A stretch of 10,391 bases of DNA from Minisyncoccota bacterium (GTDB lineage Bacteria > Patescibacteriota > Minisyncoccia > Phycocordibacterales > GCA-2747955): positions 1 through 10,391 of the forward strand of contig JAGLGQ010000012.1 of the NCBI GenBank assembly GCA_023143935.1, read 5' to 3'. The notes below the pieces were generated by a model, which searched no databases, was not told the DNA's origin, and was given only the letters and a program-made list of their open reading frames with translations. The position numbers were made by a program, and so were the translations under genes. Shown here piece by piece: positions 1-6,690 of this stretch. The number at the start of each line of letters is the position of its first letter. Position 1 is the first letter of the stretch.

Positions 1-22
1 TAATTGAGTTGTTGGTTAATAA
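1..22. repeat. Left copy of a 22-bp inverted repeat at the window ends
   Basis: The first 22 bases match the reverse complement of 10358-10379 at 21 of 22 positions; the mismatch is base 14 (g here, a in the other copy). The repeat may extend beyond the left window edge, which cannot be seen. Read in frame 3 on this strand it encodes IELLVN, and the mismatch is a synonymous Leu change (TTG/TTA). It could therefore be a conserved coding motif rather than a transposon end. Confidence 0.6.
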
Positions 23-71
23 TATGTTCACTTTTTTTAGAGTCGGTTCAATGTTTGTTGTTTTTTTGTAA
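3..71 (+). CDS. Possible 3' end of an unidentified plus-strand gene
   Basis: Frame 3 is open from the window edge to a TAA at 69-71 and reads IELLVNN followed by a hydrophobic tail ending MFVVFL. An open frame of 22 codons is easily found by chance, so this is weak. The only extra support is that the first residues recur, with a synonymous base change, in the inverted copy at the right end of the window. If real, the gene converges on the minus-strand sigma operon with a gap of only 12 bases. No function can be suggested. Otherwise 1-83 holds nothing recognisable. Confidence 0.2.
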   Translation: MELLVNNMFTFFRVGSMFVVFL

Positions 72-83
72 TATTAAAATTTT

Positions 84-725
84 TTATTTTTTAATATTTA
101 TATAAATATTTCTACAACCACAACCAATTTTGTCTTCAAAAAATATTTCGTTTTTTTCACATTTAAAATTATTTTTTAAACATTCTTTTGGTTTTTTATA
201 CATATAAATTTTTCCCAAAACATTTTTATGAAATTTTGCAAAAATTTCTTTTTTAATAATTAAAATTTTTGAATATCTGTCATAAAATGGAATATATTTT
301 TGACTTAATTCTTCGGTTTTTTGAGAAATTCCAAGATAAAACATTAGTGTTCCTAAAAATACAGCACCACCCAACATTAAAAGAAGAACAATGTTTATAT
401 TATATCTATACGCAAAATCAGTTTTTTTAAAATTTATTATAGCTAGTATTAAAAGTATGGATAAAATAGAAAGCCAAAAATAGGGAACTAAATATAAAAT
501 ATTTTCAGATATTGAAAGTCCTGCGTCAAACACTGATTGTAAAATATAATAAGAATCTGAAATTTTATAAAGCATGGAAGCAAAAGCAATTCCTCCCACG
601 GCTATAAAAATAATAGAAAGTGACCAAAAAGAAATATTTTTTATAATAAAATATAATTTTGGTCTAGGTTTTAACCCAGATGTTCTAATTTTATTCAATA
701 TTTCTTTTTCTAGGTTATCATTCAT
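84..725 (-). CDS. Three-TM membrane protein with outer four-Cys tail, putative anti-sigma partner
   Basis: The 213-residue product has a basic cytoplasmic head (residues 1-30, KPRPK at 19-23) and three predicted membrane segments at about 31-52, 77-98 and 110-133. A basic loop (99-109, NFKKTDFAYRYN) lies between TM2 and TM3. The positive-inside rule therefore puts the 80-residue C-terminal tail outside the cell. That tail has four cysteines (182, 189, 202, 204; spacing C-x6-C-x12-C-x-C, ending GCGCRN), suggesting disulfides or metal binding. Its ATG overlaps the TGA of the upstream sigma gene in an ATGA junction (722-725), so the two are translationally coupled. By position it is a candidate membrane anti-sigma factor, but I see no zinc-binding anti-sigma domain (ZAS, HxxxCxxC) or other known fold. 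Function is inferred from context only. No terminator is evident after its stop. Confidence 0.85.
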   Translation of the reverse strand: MNDNLEKEILNKIRTSGLKPRPKLYFIIKNISFWSLSIIFIAVGGIAFASMLYKISDSYYILQSVFDAGLSISENILYLVPYFWLSILSILLILAIINFKKTDFAYRYNINIVLLLMLGGAVFLGTLMFYLGISQKTEELSQKYIPFYDRYSKILIIKKEIFAKFHKNVLGKIYMYKKPKECLKNNFKCEKNEIFFEDKIGCGCRNIYINIKK

Positions 726-1312
726 ATTTTTTTATTTTTTAAATCTTTTTCCATTTCATCTTTAAATTTTTTCTTGGCTCTGTTGATTAAAGCGGCTATC
801 GTGCCCATTGGTTTTTGTAAAATATCAGAAATTTCTTGATAATCTTTCTCTTCTAAGAATTTTAAAATTAAAACTTCTTTGTATTTTTTATCCATATTTT
901 CTAAAATTTTTGAAACAATTTCTTTATTTTCAATATTTATTAAATCAATTTCAACCATATTTTCATTAAAAATAGATTCTACAAGATGTAAATTATCTTC
1001 TAAATTTATATTTTCTAATGAAATTTGGTATTTTTTCCAGAAATTTATGGTTTTGTTGTGAGCAATACGATATATCCAAGAGGAAAAAGATAAATTCGTA
1101 TTAAAAGAGTTTAAATTTTCATATACCGATAAAAAAATATCCTGTATTAAATCATCTACATCATCTTGAGGAATATTAGATATTCTTTCTATATATCTTT
1201 TTAATTTTATTTTGTATCTTGAAATAATTATTTCAAAGTAATCCGTAGATTTTAATACATATAAAACTATTTCTTCGTCTTTTTTATTATCTGTATCTTC
1301 AATTTCCAACAT
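722..1312 (-). CDS. ECF-type RNA polymerase sigma factor (sigma-70 family)
   Basis: This 196-residue protein is of typical ECF size. Sigma region 2 covers about residues 26-94, with the core-binding and -10-recognition stretch DDVDDLIQDIFLSVYENL (51-68) and SSWIYRIAHNKTINFWKK (77-94). A variable linker (95-134) is followed by region 4 (135-185), whose helix-turn-helix YQEISDILQKPMGTIAALI (158-176) should contact the -35 element. It directs RNA polymerase to a dedicated promoter set, usually under control of a membrane anti-sigma factor. The downstream coupled gene is a three-TM protein that fits that role by position. The chosen ATG has AGAGAGG only one base upstream; a TTG directly after it would give four bases. 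A -10 box at 1326-1321 would start the transcript almost at the ATG, so the mRNA may be leaderless. Target promoters are unknown. Confidence 0.93.
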   Translation of the reverse strand: MLEIEDTDNKKDEEIVLYVLKSTDYFEIIISRYKIKLKRYIERISNIPQDDVDDLIQDIFLSVYENLNSFNTNLSFSSWIYRIAHNKTINFWKKYQISLENINLEDNLHLVESIFNENMVEIDLINIENKEIVSKILENMDKKYKEVLILKFLEEKDYQEISDILQKPMGTIAALINRAKKKFKDEMEKDLKNKKI

Positions 1313-1320
1313 ACCTCTCT

Positions 1321-1326
1321 ATTATA
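1321..1326 (-). promoter_or_regulatory. -10 box of the sigma-factor operon, near-leaderless
   Basis: On the minus strand a TATAAT hexamer, preceded by TG four bases upstream, lies 8 bases before the sigma ATG. No TTGACA-like -35 is present at 16-18 bases. A start point about 7 bases downstream of the -10 would fall within a base or two of the ATG, giving a leaderless message. An ECF-type autoregulated promoter with another -35 is possible but cannot be recognised here. Confidence 0.45.
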
Positions 1327-1373
1327 TACAAAAAATCACTTTTTTTCTTTCTTTTTTATAGTTAGAAAAACAT

Positions 1374-1401
1374 TTGACATAATATTAATATAATATATAA
1401 T
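1374..1401 (+). promoter_or_regulatory. Consensus sigma-70 promoter of the LysM-like gene
   Basis: A perfect TTGACA (1374-1379) and a perfect TATAAT (1396-1401) are separated by 16 bases. The predicted start near 1408 leaves a leader of about 24 bases, AT-only and without a Shine-Dalgarno, before the ATG at 1432. It shares the 12-mer ATAATATATAAT around its -10 with the promoter of the next gene. A perfect match is rare enough to suggest high housekeeping expression. Confidence 0.8.
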
Positions 1402-1431
1402 ATTTATATATAAATTTTAATAAAAAATATT

Positions 1432-2307
1432 ATGAGTATAAATAATCCAAATGCAGGAGGTGAAAAATTACGAAAAGGGGAAGGTGGTCAAATAAATCCT
1501 TGGGTTTTTTGGGGTGTTAGTTTGGTAGCTTTGGGGACATTTTTGTATGTAAATGGAAATGATAAAAATACTATGGAGAAAAAAGATCCTATTGAAATAA
1601 CAAGAAAAAATAAAATTCCTTCTCCCCCCTCTTCTTCTCTTTTATCTATTTCTACTTCTTCCATTACTCCTGTTGTAGAAACAAAAGAAAAACAATCTTT
1701 AGTAAGATTTCATGGGTTTGTAAGAGATGGTGACACCTTATCAAAAATTTGTGAAAGACATGGTGTTGAATGTACACGGAAAGATATTCAAAATTCTGTA
1801 GGAAAAGATTGGTTGAGAAAAAGAGAGCCTTATACATTAGTTGCAAAACAGACAATAGTCAATGTAAAAGATAGTTGTGGTGTTTTGGGAAAACAAATTG
1901 TGTTAAAATTTAATGAATTTTGTTCAAAAACAATGAAACCAGTGAAAAGAGTTGTTCCAACTAGAATTGTTTCTGAAAGAGTTGTTCCAACTAGAATTGT
2001 TTCTGAAAGAGTTGTTCCAACTAGAATTGTTTCTGAAAGAGTTGTTCCAACTAGAATTGTTTCTGAAAGAGTTGTTTCAACTAGAATTGTTCAGCCCATA
2101 AGAGTTATATATAAGCAACCATATCGGACACCTTCATTTCCGAATTATAATGGGGGGTCAAATAGTAATGTTAATGTTACTGTTGATTGTTTAAATTGTT
2201 CAAATAATTATAGTTCGGGTTATGGTGGTTCGAGTTCATCAGGTAATTCAAATAATTATGGTGGTTCGGGTTCATCAGGTAATTCTTCAAATTATGGTGG
2301 ACGGTAG
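1432..2307 (+). CDS. Single-pass membrane protein with LysM-like domain, 10-aa repeats and Gly/Ser/Asn tail
   Basis: The 291-residue protein has a short cytoplasmic head, one membrane segment (about 22-40, WVFWGVSLVALGTFLYV) and a Pro/Ser-rich spacer (62-82). A LysM-like domain follows at about 92-145: FVRDGDTLSKICERHGV (96-112) is the usual LysM opening, and LVAKQTIVNV fits its closing strand. LysM domains bind N-acetylglucosamine polymers such as peptidoglycan. The middle of the domain is divergent, so this assignment is moderate. Residues 173-220 are four identical copies plus one variant of RVVPTRIVSE, identical at DNA level. The tail (237-291) is rich in Gly, Ser and Asn, has a CxxC (253-256) and a 12-residue period. 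It is probably an envelope protein that anchors to or organises the cell wall. It has its own consensus promoter, no Shine-Dalgarno, and diverges from the sigma operon. Confidence 0.85.
   Translation: MSINNPNAGGEKLRKGEGGQINPWVFWGVSLVALGTFLYVNGNDKNTMEKKDPIEITRKNKIPSPPSSSLLSISTSSITPVVETKEKQSLVRFHGFVRDGDTLSKICERHGVECTRKDIQNSVGKDWLRKREPYTLVAKQTIVNVKDSCGVLGKQIVLKFNEFCSKTMKPVKRVVPTRIVSERVVPTRIVSERVVPTRIVSERVVPTRIVSERVVSTRIVQPIRVIYKQPYRTPSFPNYNGGSNSNVNVTVDCLNCSNNYSSGYGGSSSSGNSNNYGGSGSSGNSSNYGGR
1951..2091 (+). repeat. 30-bp perfect tandem repeats inside the LysM-like gene
   Basis: Four base-for-base identical 30-bp units run 1951-1980, 1981-2010, 2011-2040 and 2041-2070. A partial fifth unit (2071-2091) has one C-to-T change (P to S). 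Each unit encodes ten residues in frame (VVPTRIVSER). Complete identity, including third codon positions, points to recent expansion by slippage or unequal recombination. Confidence 0.97.
2221..2300 (+). repeat. 36-bp repeat in the Gly/Ser/Asn tail
   Basis: The 8-mer TATGGTGG recurs at 2221, 2257 and 2293, an exact 36-base period. The units between are nearly identical and encode YGGSxSSGNSxN. This is a second in-frame repeat family in the same gene, independent of the 30-bp array. Confidence 0.85.
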
Positions 2308-2327
2308 TGATTTATTATAGATATTAC

Positions 2328-2354
2328 AATTGAATACTTGACAAGTATTCAATT
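2328..2354 (+). promoter_or_regulatory. 27-bp perfect palindrome over the -35 box, candidate operator
   Basis: Two 13-base arms (AATTGAATACTTG and its complement) flank a single central A at 2341. The -35 hexamer TTGACA (2338-2343) lies at the dyad centre, so a dimeric regulator bound here would compete with RNA polymerase. It lies 20 bases after the preceding stop and could fold in RNA, but no U-tract follows, so a terminator is less likely. Confidence 0.65.
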
Positions 2355-2366
2355 ATAATATATAAT
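2338..2366 (+). promoter_or_regulatory. Consensus sigma-70 promoter of the Asn/Gln/His-rich secreted protein gene
   Basis: A perfect TTGACA (2338-2343) and a perfect TATAAT (2361-2366) are 17 bases apart. The predicted start near 2373 gives a leader of about 27 bases, AT-only and lacking a Shine-Dalgarno, before the ATG at 2400. The spacing and shared -10 context resemble the promoter at 1374-1401; only this one is embedded in a palindrome. Confidence 0.82.
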
Positions 2367-2399
2367 GATATTAAATAAAAATATAATTTAAAAAATAAT

Positions 2400-3095
2400 A
2401 TGAACAAAAATAATGGCGAATTAATAAAAAAAGAAGGAAATTTATCAAAAAAAAAAATTTTGATAATGTTGGCGATTGGTGTTTTTGTTAGTTTGATACC
2501 GAAATCAGCAAATGCGGAGAATTGGAAAAAAACAGTAATTAATCCATGTACGGGTAGAGAGGAACTTTTAACTCCTGCTCAGCGTAAAGAACTTAGTTTA
2601 TATAAAACGGTAAGTTTTGATTGTAGTAATCCACAAAGTAATTATGATAAAGTGTATCCAATACCCACACAACGAATTGTGCAATCACACAATAATACGA
2701 CAATAAATAATATTATTGATGTTAGTTTGGTGGATAAACATAAAACAGACTGTTTTAGAGGAGGGGGGGTTAGATTAGATTACAATCCTAGAATAGGGTA
2801 TATGTGTATGTTTCAAAATAATACGCAACATAATCAATATAATCAACATAATCAACATAATTTTTATAGAGCGCAACAACAAAAGATCCGTTCTTTTCGT
2901 AATGCACGAGGATATTATGATAATAACAATTATAATAGAAGAGTACCTGTTTATCCTTTAAATAATAATGGCAGAGTAGGTTCGTATGTGGGAGAGATCA
3001 TTAAACATACGTTTGAAACTGCCGTTACACAAACTGCAGGAACATTAGGTAATAATTTGGGAAATGAATTATCCAGAAGTTGGGGGTGGGAGTAA
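2400..3095 (+). CDS. Secreted Asn/Gln/His-rich protein of unknown function
   Basis: I do not recognise this 231-residue protein. It begins with a Sec signal peptide: a basic stretch (KKEGNLSKKK, 10-19), a hydrophobic core (20-34) and a signal peptidase I site SANA (36-39), giving a mature N-terminus near Glu40. The mature protein has four cysteines (50, 75, 118, 136) that could form two disulfides. A low-complexity NQH/NQY stretch lies at 139-154 and an Asn/Arg/Tyr-rich stretch at 164-183. A Gly/Thr/Asn-rich end follows (190-231, with TAGTLGNNLGNEL). No membrane anchor or lipobox is present, so it is probably released or held at the surface by partners. It has its own promoter and sits between two other envelope genes, suggesting a shared surface role. 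A run of seven G (2763-2769) lies in codons 120-123. Confidence 0.82.
   Translation: MNKNNGELIKKEGNLSKKKILIMLAIGVFVSLIPKSANAENWKKTVINPCTGREELLTPAQRKELSLYKTVSFDCSNPQSNYDKVYPIPTQRIVQSHNNTTINNIIDVSLVDKHKTDCFRGGGVRLDYNPRIGYMCMFQNNTQHNQYNQHNQHNFYRAQQQKIRSFRNARGYYDNNNYNRRVPVYPLNNNGRVGSYVGEIIKHTFETAVTQTAGTLGNNLGNELSRSWGWE
2823..2858 (+). repeat. 9-bp repeat encoding NQH/NQY
   Basis: Four units of nine bases encode TQH, NQY, NQH and NQH. The last three differ by one base. The repeat forms the core of the Asn/Gln/His-rich low-complexity segment and is in frame, so copy-number changes would not disrupt the protein. Confidence 0.8.
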
Positions 3096-3144
3096 TAGTA
3101 GAGTTGTTTTGTTAAATAATAATAATAATTAATATTAAAAAATC

Positions 3145-5268
3145 ATGAAAAATTTATTTAAAAAAATAATCATAGGAATAGTTGCTTTATTGGCGGTTAC
3201 TTCTGTGGTATCAGCAGCGTCAGCGTCTGATCCCAATGGTTTACATATTTTAGTGTCAAAAGTAAATCATTCTGGTAGTTATTCGCAAGATGTGACAATT
3301 TCAGATGGTGATGAAATTACTTTTAATGTACATATTTATGCTAATGGAGGTGATCTTACGAATGCAGTTACACATTTAGGAGACTTATCTGGTGTAATAA
3401 TTGACGGAAGAAGAACAATAGATGCTTATGTAGATGCAGATAATGCAAGTAGAATAAGTGACTCTGTTACGGTGAGATCAAACGAGAGAATTACACTTGA
3501 ATTTGATCACTCTACTTTACAATTTAATGAATGTCAAAGTGAATCTTGTGCGGTTGCTAGTGGTTATAGAAATGAATATTCTGCATCAAAATTATATGAG
3601 AATGAATATATGAATGCGGTATTTGTATATAGAGTTGAGGGTGAAGACGATGAAGACGAAGACGAAGATTTAGAAGTTAAAACCCGTTCAGCTATAAATA
3701 TAGATGAAGATTCAGCTACCTTAAGAGGTGAAGTTGAAGAGGGGGAAAATGTAGAAGTTTGGTTTGTATATTCAAGATCAGATTCAACTCCAGAATGTGA
3801 CGGAAATGATGAAAAAGAAACAATTTATGGTTCTTTTGATGACGGCGATGAATTCTCTGATACTATTAGAAACTTAAGAGAAGATACAAAATATTATTAC
3901 AGAGCTTGCGGGGAATCATATGCAGGAGTAGAAGCAGATGGTTCAGTTTATTCTTTTACAACTGATGAAGAAGATGATGAAGACGAAGACGAAGATTTAG
4001 AAGTTAAAACCCGTTCAGCTACAAATATAGATGCAGATTCAGCAACATTAAGGGGTGAAGTTGAAGAAGGAGAAAATGTAGAAGTTTGGTTTGTGTATTC
4101 AAGATCAGATTCAACGCCAGAATGTGATGGAAATGATGAAAAAGAAACAGTTTATGGTTCTTATGATGAAAACGATGAATTTTCAGATACAATCAGAAAT
4201 TTAAGAGAAGATACAAAATATTATTTTAGAGCTTGTGGTGAAGCTTACGGTGATGAAGTAGATGGTTCAGTTTATTCATTTACAACCGACGATGAAAGTG
4301 ATTCAGATACTGATTTAGAAGTAAATACAAATAATCCAACAAATATTTCATATACTTCTGCAACATTAAATGGAGATATTGATTTAGGAAATGAAGATGA
4401 AGCAGTAGTTTATTTTAAATATGGTATTTATAATTTAGACGAAAATAAAACAAATGATGCTACTGTATATAATGATGGTTCGTTTAGGGCATCACCAACA
4501 GGGTTATTACAAGGTAAAACATATTGGTATAGAGCGTATGCGAAAGATGAAAATGGAAACATTGTTAAAGGTGAATCAAAATTTTTTACAACAAGAAGTA
4601 ATTATGTGCCACCCTATGTTCCACCATACGTACCACCTTATGTTCCGCCAGTTGAACCAACAGATGATGTAGTTGTAATTATTGAAAATATTGTAGAAGT
4701 AGGTTTTCAAATAAATAAATGGGTTTCACAAGAAAGAAACACTGCGTATGGTACAGAAATTCAAGCAGAAGAAGGAGATGTTATTTATTATAAAGTGAAA
4801 GTGAGAAATAATACTGATGATACGATGGAAGATATTACAGTAACAGATCATATTCCTTATGAATTAGAATTAGATAATTATGCATCTACTGATGATAATG
4901 CTACAAAATATTTAACTTGGAAAGTGAATGATTTACAACCGGGGGAATCAAGGGTGTTTATTACAGAAATGAGAGTGTCGGATAAAGTAGAATATGGAGA
5001 AGTTATTAAGGCAAAAGCTGAAATTGTTTCAAATAAAGGACGGGAAGATACAAATTCAGTTTCAATCTTTATTGAAAGAGAAGGAATGAATAATCAAGCA
5101 GCTTCTATTTTTGGATCTAATTCAAACTTTTTTCCAGATACATTATTAGGGTATTTAATATTATTTATTGCGGTATTATTAATTGTTTTTCTAATTACGG
5201 GTTTAATGGGGAATGGTTCAAATTCATCAAAAGCAATTTTAGCTAGATTAAAAAGAGAAGAATCATAA
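3145..5268 (+). CDS. Membrane-anchored surface protein: Fn3-like repeats, YVPP linker, DUF11-like domain
   Basis: The 707-residue protein starts with a signal peptide (1 to about 24, VSA cleavage site). An unassigned beta-rich domain (28-165, Cys130/Cys135) is followed by an acidic linker EDDEDEDED (167-175). Three Fn3-like repeats lie at about 176-273, 285-381 and 391-483; each opens LEV and ends FTT, with TKYYYRACGE or a variant near the end. Repeats 1 and 2 are nearly identical and carry cysteine pairs (218/255, 327/364) that may form internal disulfides; repeat 3 has none. Four YVPP units (487-502) lead to a DUF11-like domain (about 517-643, ITVTDHIP at 563-570). A C-terminal membrane segment (665-688) and a basic tail anchor it in the membrane; no LPXTG is seen. 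It is probably an extended surface or adhesion protein. It lies 49 bases after the previous gene with no clear promoter of its own, and a strong terminator follows. Confidence 0.92.
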   Translation: MKNLFKKIIIGIVALLAVTSVVSAASASDPNGLHILVSKVNHSGSYSQDVTISDGDEITFNVHIYANGGDLTNAVTHLGDLSGVIIDGRRTIDAYVDADNASRISDSVTVRSNERITLEFDHSTLQFNECQSESCAVASGYRNEYSASKLYENEYMNAVFVYRVEGEDDEDEDEDLEVKTRSAINIDEDSATLRGEVEEGENVEVWFVYSRSDSTPECDGNDEKETIYGSFDDGDEFSDTIRNLREDTKYYYRACGESYAGVEADGSVYSFTTDEEDDEDEDEDLEVKTRSATNIDADSATLRGEVEEGENVEVWFVYSRSDSTPECDGNDEKETVYGSYDENDEFSDTIRNLREDTKYYFRACGEAYGDEVDGSVYSFTTDDESDSDTDLEVNTNNPTNISYTSATLNGDIDLGNEDEAVVYFKYGIYNLDENKTNDATVYNDGSFRASPTGLLQGKTYWYRAYAKDENGNIVKGESKFFTTRSNYVPPYVPPYVPPYVPPVEPTDDVVVIIENIVEVGFQINKWVSQERNTAYGTEIQAEEGDVIYYKVKVRNNTDDTMEDITVTDHIPYELELDNYASTDDNATKYLTWKVNDLQPGESRVFITEMRVSDKVEYGEVIKAKAEIVSNKGREDTNSVSIFIEREGMNNQAASIFGSNSNFFPDTLLGYLILFIAVLLIVFLITGLMGNGSNSSKAILARLKREES
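3643..4293 (+). repeat. Tandem duplication of an Fn3-like module (about 327 bp per unit)
   Basis: Unit 1 (3643-3969) and unit 2 (3970-4293) each begin with the acidic DE linker and encode one Fn3-like domain. The proteins differ at few positions, and unit 2 is one codon shorter near its end. Silent differences are scattered throughout, so this duplication is older than the 30-bp array in the LysM-like gene. A third, diverged copy (4315-4593) lacks the cysteine pair. Confidence 0.92.
4603..4650 (+). repeat. Four YVPP units with diverged codons
   Basis: Four 12-base units each encode YVPP, but the codons differ between units (TAT/TAC, GTG/GTT/GTA, and CCA/CCC/CCT/CCG). Conservation at protein level with drift at silent sites implies selection for a stiff, extended Pro-rich spacer between the Fn3-like part and the DUF11-like domain. 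Confidence 0.92.
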
Positions 5269-5293
5269 AAATTTTTTAATAAATTAAATTTTA

Positions 5294-5335
5294 AAAACAG
5301 GATTTTGCTTCGCAAAATCCTGTTTTCCTTTTTAA
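5294..5335 (+). terminator. Rho-independent terminator after the surface-protein gene
   Basis: Perfect 15-base arms (5294-5308 and 5312-5326; core CAGGATTTTGC) close on a TTC triloop. A CCTTTTT tract follows, and the 5' arm begins with an A-run. It lies 25 bases past the stop and separates the envelope genes from hisS. Confidence 0.93.
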
Positions 5336-5355
5336 TTTATGATAATATAACTTAT

Positions 5356-6675
5356 ATGACAAAAATAAATACTAAACCACTTTCTGGTTTTATGGAATTA
5401 AAACCAGCAGAGCAGATTTTATTTGATAAAATTAAAGAAACTATAGAAAAAAATTATCAGCTTTTTGGTTTTATTCCCATGGATAATCCTTTAATAGAAC
5501 GAAAAGAAGTTTTATTTGCAAAAGCTGGAGGAGAAACAGAAACTCAAATTTATGAATTTCGTAAAGGTGATACCGACCTCGCACTTCGTTTTGACCTTAC
5601 AGTACCGCTCGCAAGATATGTAGCGGATAATTATGGAGAATTAACCTTTCCTTTTAAAAGATATCAAATAGCCAAAGTGTATAGAGGCGAAAGACCGCAG
5701 GCGGGAAGATTTAGGGAGTTTTATCAAGCAGATATTGATATTATCGGAGATGAAACTTTAGATTTAAATTTTGATTCAGAAATACCAGCAGTAATTGTAA
5801 AAGTTTTTAATGATCTTGGTTTTGAAAATTTTACCTTAAGAATAAATAACAGAAAAATTTTTAATGGTTTATTTTTAGATTTAGCTTTAGAAAAAGAATC
5901 GGAATGGATTATGCAAATTATTGATAAACTTGATAGGGTCGGAGCTGATATGTGTCAAGAAGAATTAAAGGAAAAAGGAATTCATTTTAAAAAAGTAGAT
6001 AAAATCTTTAATCTTTTAAAATTAAAGGGAACTAATTTGGAAATTTTAGAAAATTTAAAAAAAATGGAAATTGAAAATGAAATTTTTGATGAAGGGGTTA
6101 GGGAATTAGAATTGGTAATAAACAATCTTCAATCTTTGGGAATTAAAGAAAAATATTTTGAAATTGATTTAACGATAGCAAGAGGTTTAAATTATTATAC
6201 TGGTACTGTATATGAAACAAGATTGAACGATTATTCAGAAATTGGTTCCGTGTGTTCAGGGGGAAGATATGATAATTTAGCTTCTGAATATACAAGTAAA
6301 AAACTTCCTGGTGTTGGAATTTCAATTGGACTTTCTAGGCTTTTTGATCAATTATTAAAAAAAGAAGTTATAAAATCAAACGAATCAACATATACAAAAA
6401 TTCTGATTTTACCAATGGAAAAAAATGCAAAAGAGAATGCATTGGAATTGGTTTCAAAACTTAGAGATAATAATATTCCTTCTGAAATTAATTTAAATTT
6501 TGATAAAAAATTACCCAAAAGAATAAAATATGCGGATAAACTCAATATTCCTTCTGTGATATTTATTGGAGAAGAAGAATTGAAAAAAAATAAATATACT
6601 TTAAAAAATATGGAAACTGGAAAGCAAGAATTAGTAAATTTTGAAGAGATTTTGAAAAAAAATAATGAAAAATAA
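5356..6675 (+). CDS. hisS: Histidyl-tRNA synthetase
   Basis: This class II synthetase charges tRNA-His with histidine in the cytoplasm. From the ATG at 5356 it has 439 residues, a usual length. Motif 2 spans about 107-130 (VYRGERPQAGRFREFYQADI), with the catalytic arginine in RFRE. The histidine-specific motif is RGLNYYTGTVYE (276-287). SGGRYDNL (301-308) is followed by motif 3, PGVGISIGLSRL (318-329). A C-terminal anticodon-binding domain (about 345-435) completes it. An upstream in-frame ATG at 5305 is rejected because it lies inside the terminator hairpin. The -10-like GATAAT (5341-5346) would start transcription only a few bases before the ATG, so the mRNA may be nearly leaderless. Its last codons lie inside a 27-bp direct repeat that copies the start of orn. 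Confidence 0.97.
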   Translation: MTKINTKPLSGFMELKPAEQILFDKIKETIEKNYQLFGFIPMDNPLIERKEVLFAKAGGETETQIYEFRKGDTDLALRFDLTVPLARYVADNYGELTFPFKRYQIAKVYRGERPQAGRFREFYQADIDIIGDETLDLNFDSEIPAVIVKVFNDLGFENFTLRINNRKIFNGLFLDLALEKESEWIMQIIDKLDRVGADMCQEELKEKGIHFKKVDKIFNLLKLKGTNLEILENLKKMEIENEIFDEGVRELELVINNLQSLGIKEKYFEIDLTIARGLNYYTGTVYETRLNDYSEIGSVCSGGRYDNLASEYTSKKLPGVGISIGLSRLFDQLLKKEVIKSNESTYTKILILPMEKNAKENALELVSKLRDNNIPSEINLNFDKKLPKRIKYADKLNIPSVIFIGEEELKKNKYTLKNMETGKQELVNFEEILKKNNEK

Positions 6676-6690
6676 AGATAATTTAATTTG
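6664..6690 (+). repeat. Left 27-bp direct repeat: fossil orn start at the end of hisS
   Basis: These 27 bases are identical to 7261-7287, the start of orn; allowing one mismatch the match extends to 6655-6690. The copy contains the ATG (6665-6667) and the next seven codons of orn (MKNKDNLI), then a TGA (6689-6691) in place of the Trp codon of intact orn. It overlaps the last codons and stop of hisS. Confidence 0.93.

Noticed and set aside
1951..2091. Regular 30-bp repeats considered as a CRISPR array
   Set aside because: The units abut with no spacers, keep an open reading frame, and no cas gene is present.
2328..2354. Palindrome considered as the terminator of the LysM-like gene
   Set aside because: No T-run follows, the loop is a single base, and the -35 box of a perfect promoter sits at its centre; a dual role cannot be excluded.
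4454..4672. 72-codon open frame on the plus strand within the surface-protein gene
   Set aside because: It is fully contained in another frame of a gene with clear domains, and its sequence is a frame-shifted reading of the YVPP repeats.
5305..5355. In-frame upstream start for hisS, adding 17 residues
   Set aside because: It lies within the terminator hairpin, and the added residues do not resemble HisRS; the conserved N-terminus begins at the ATG at 5356.
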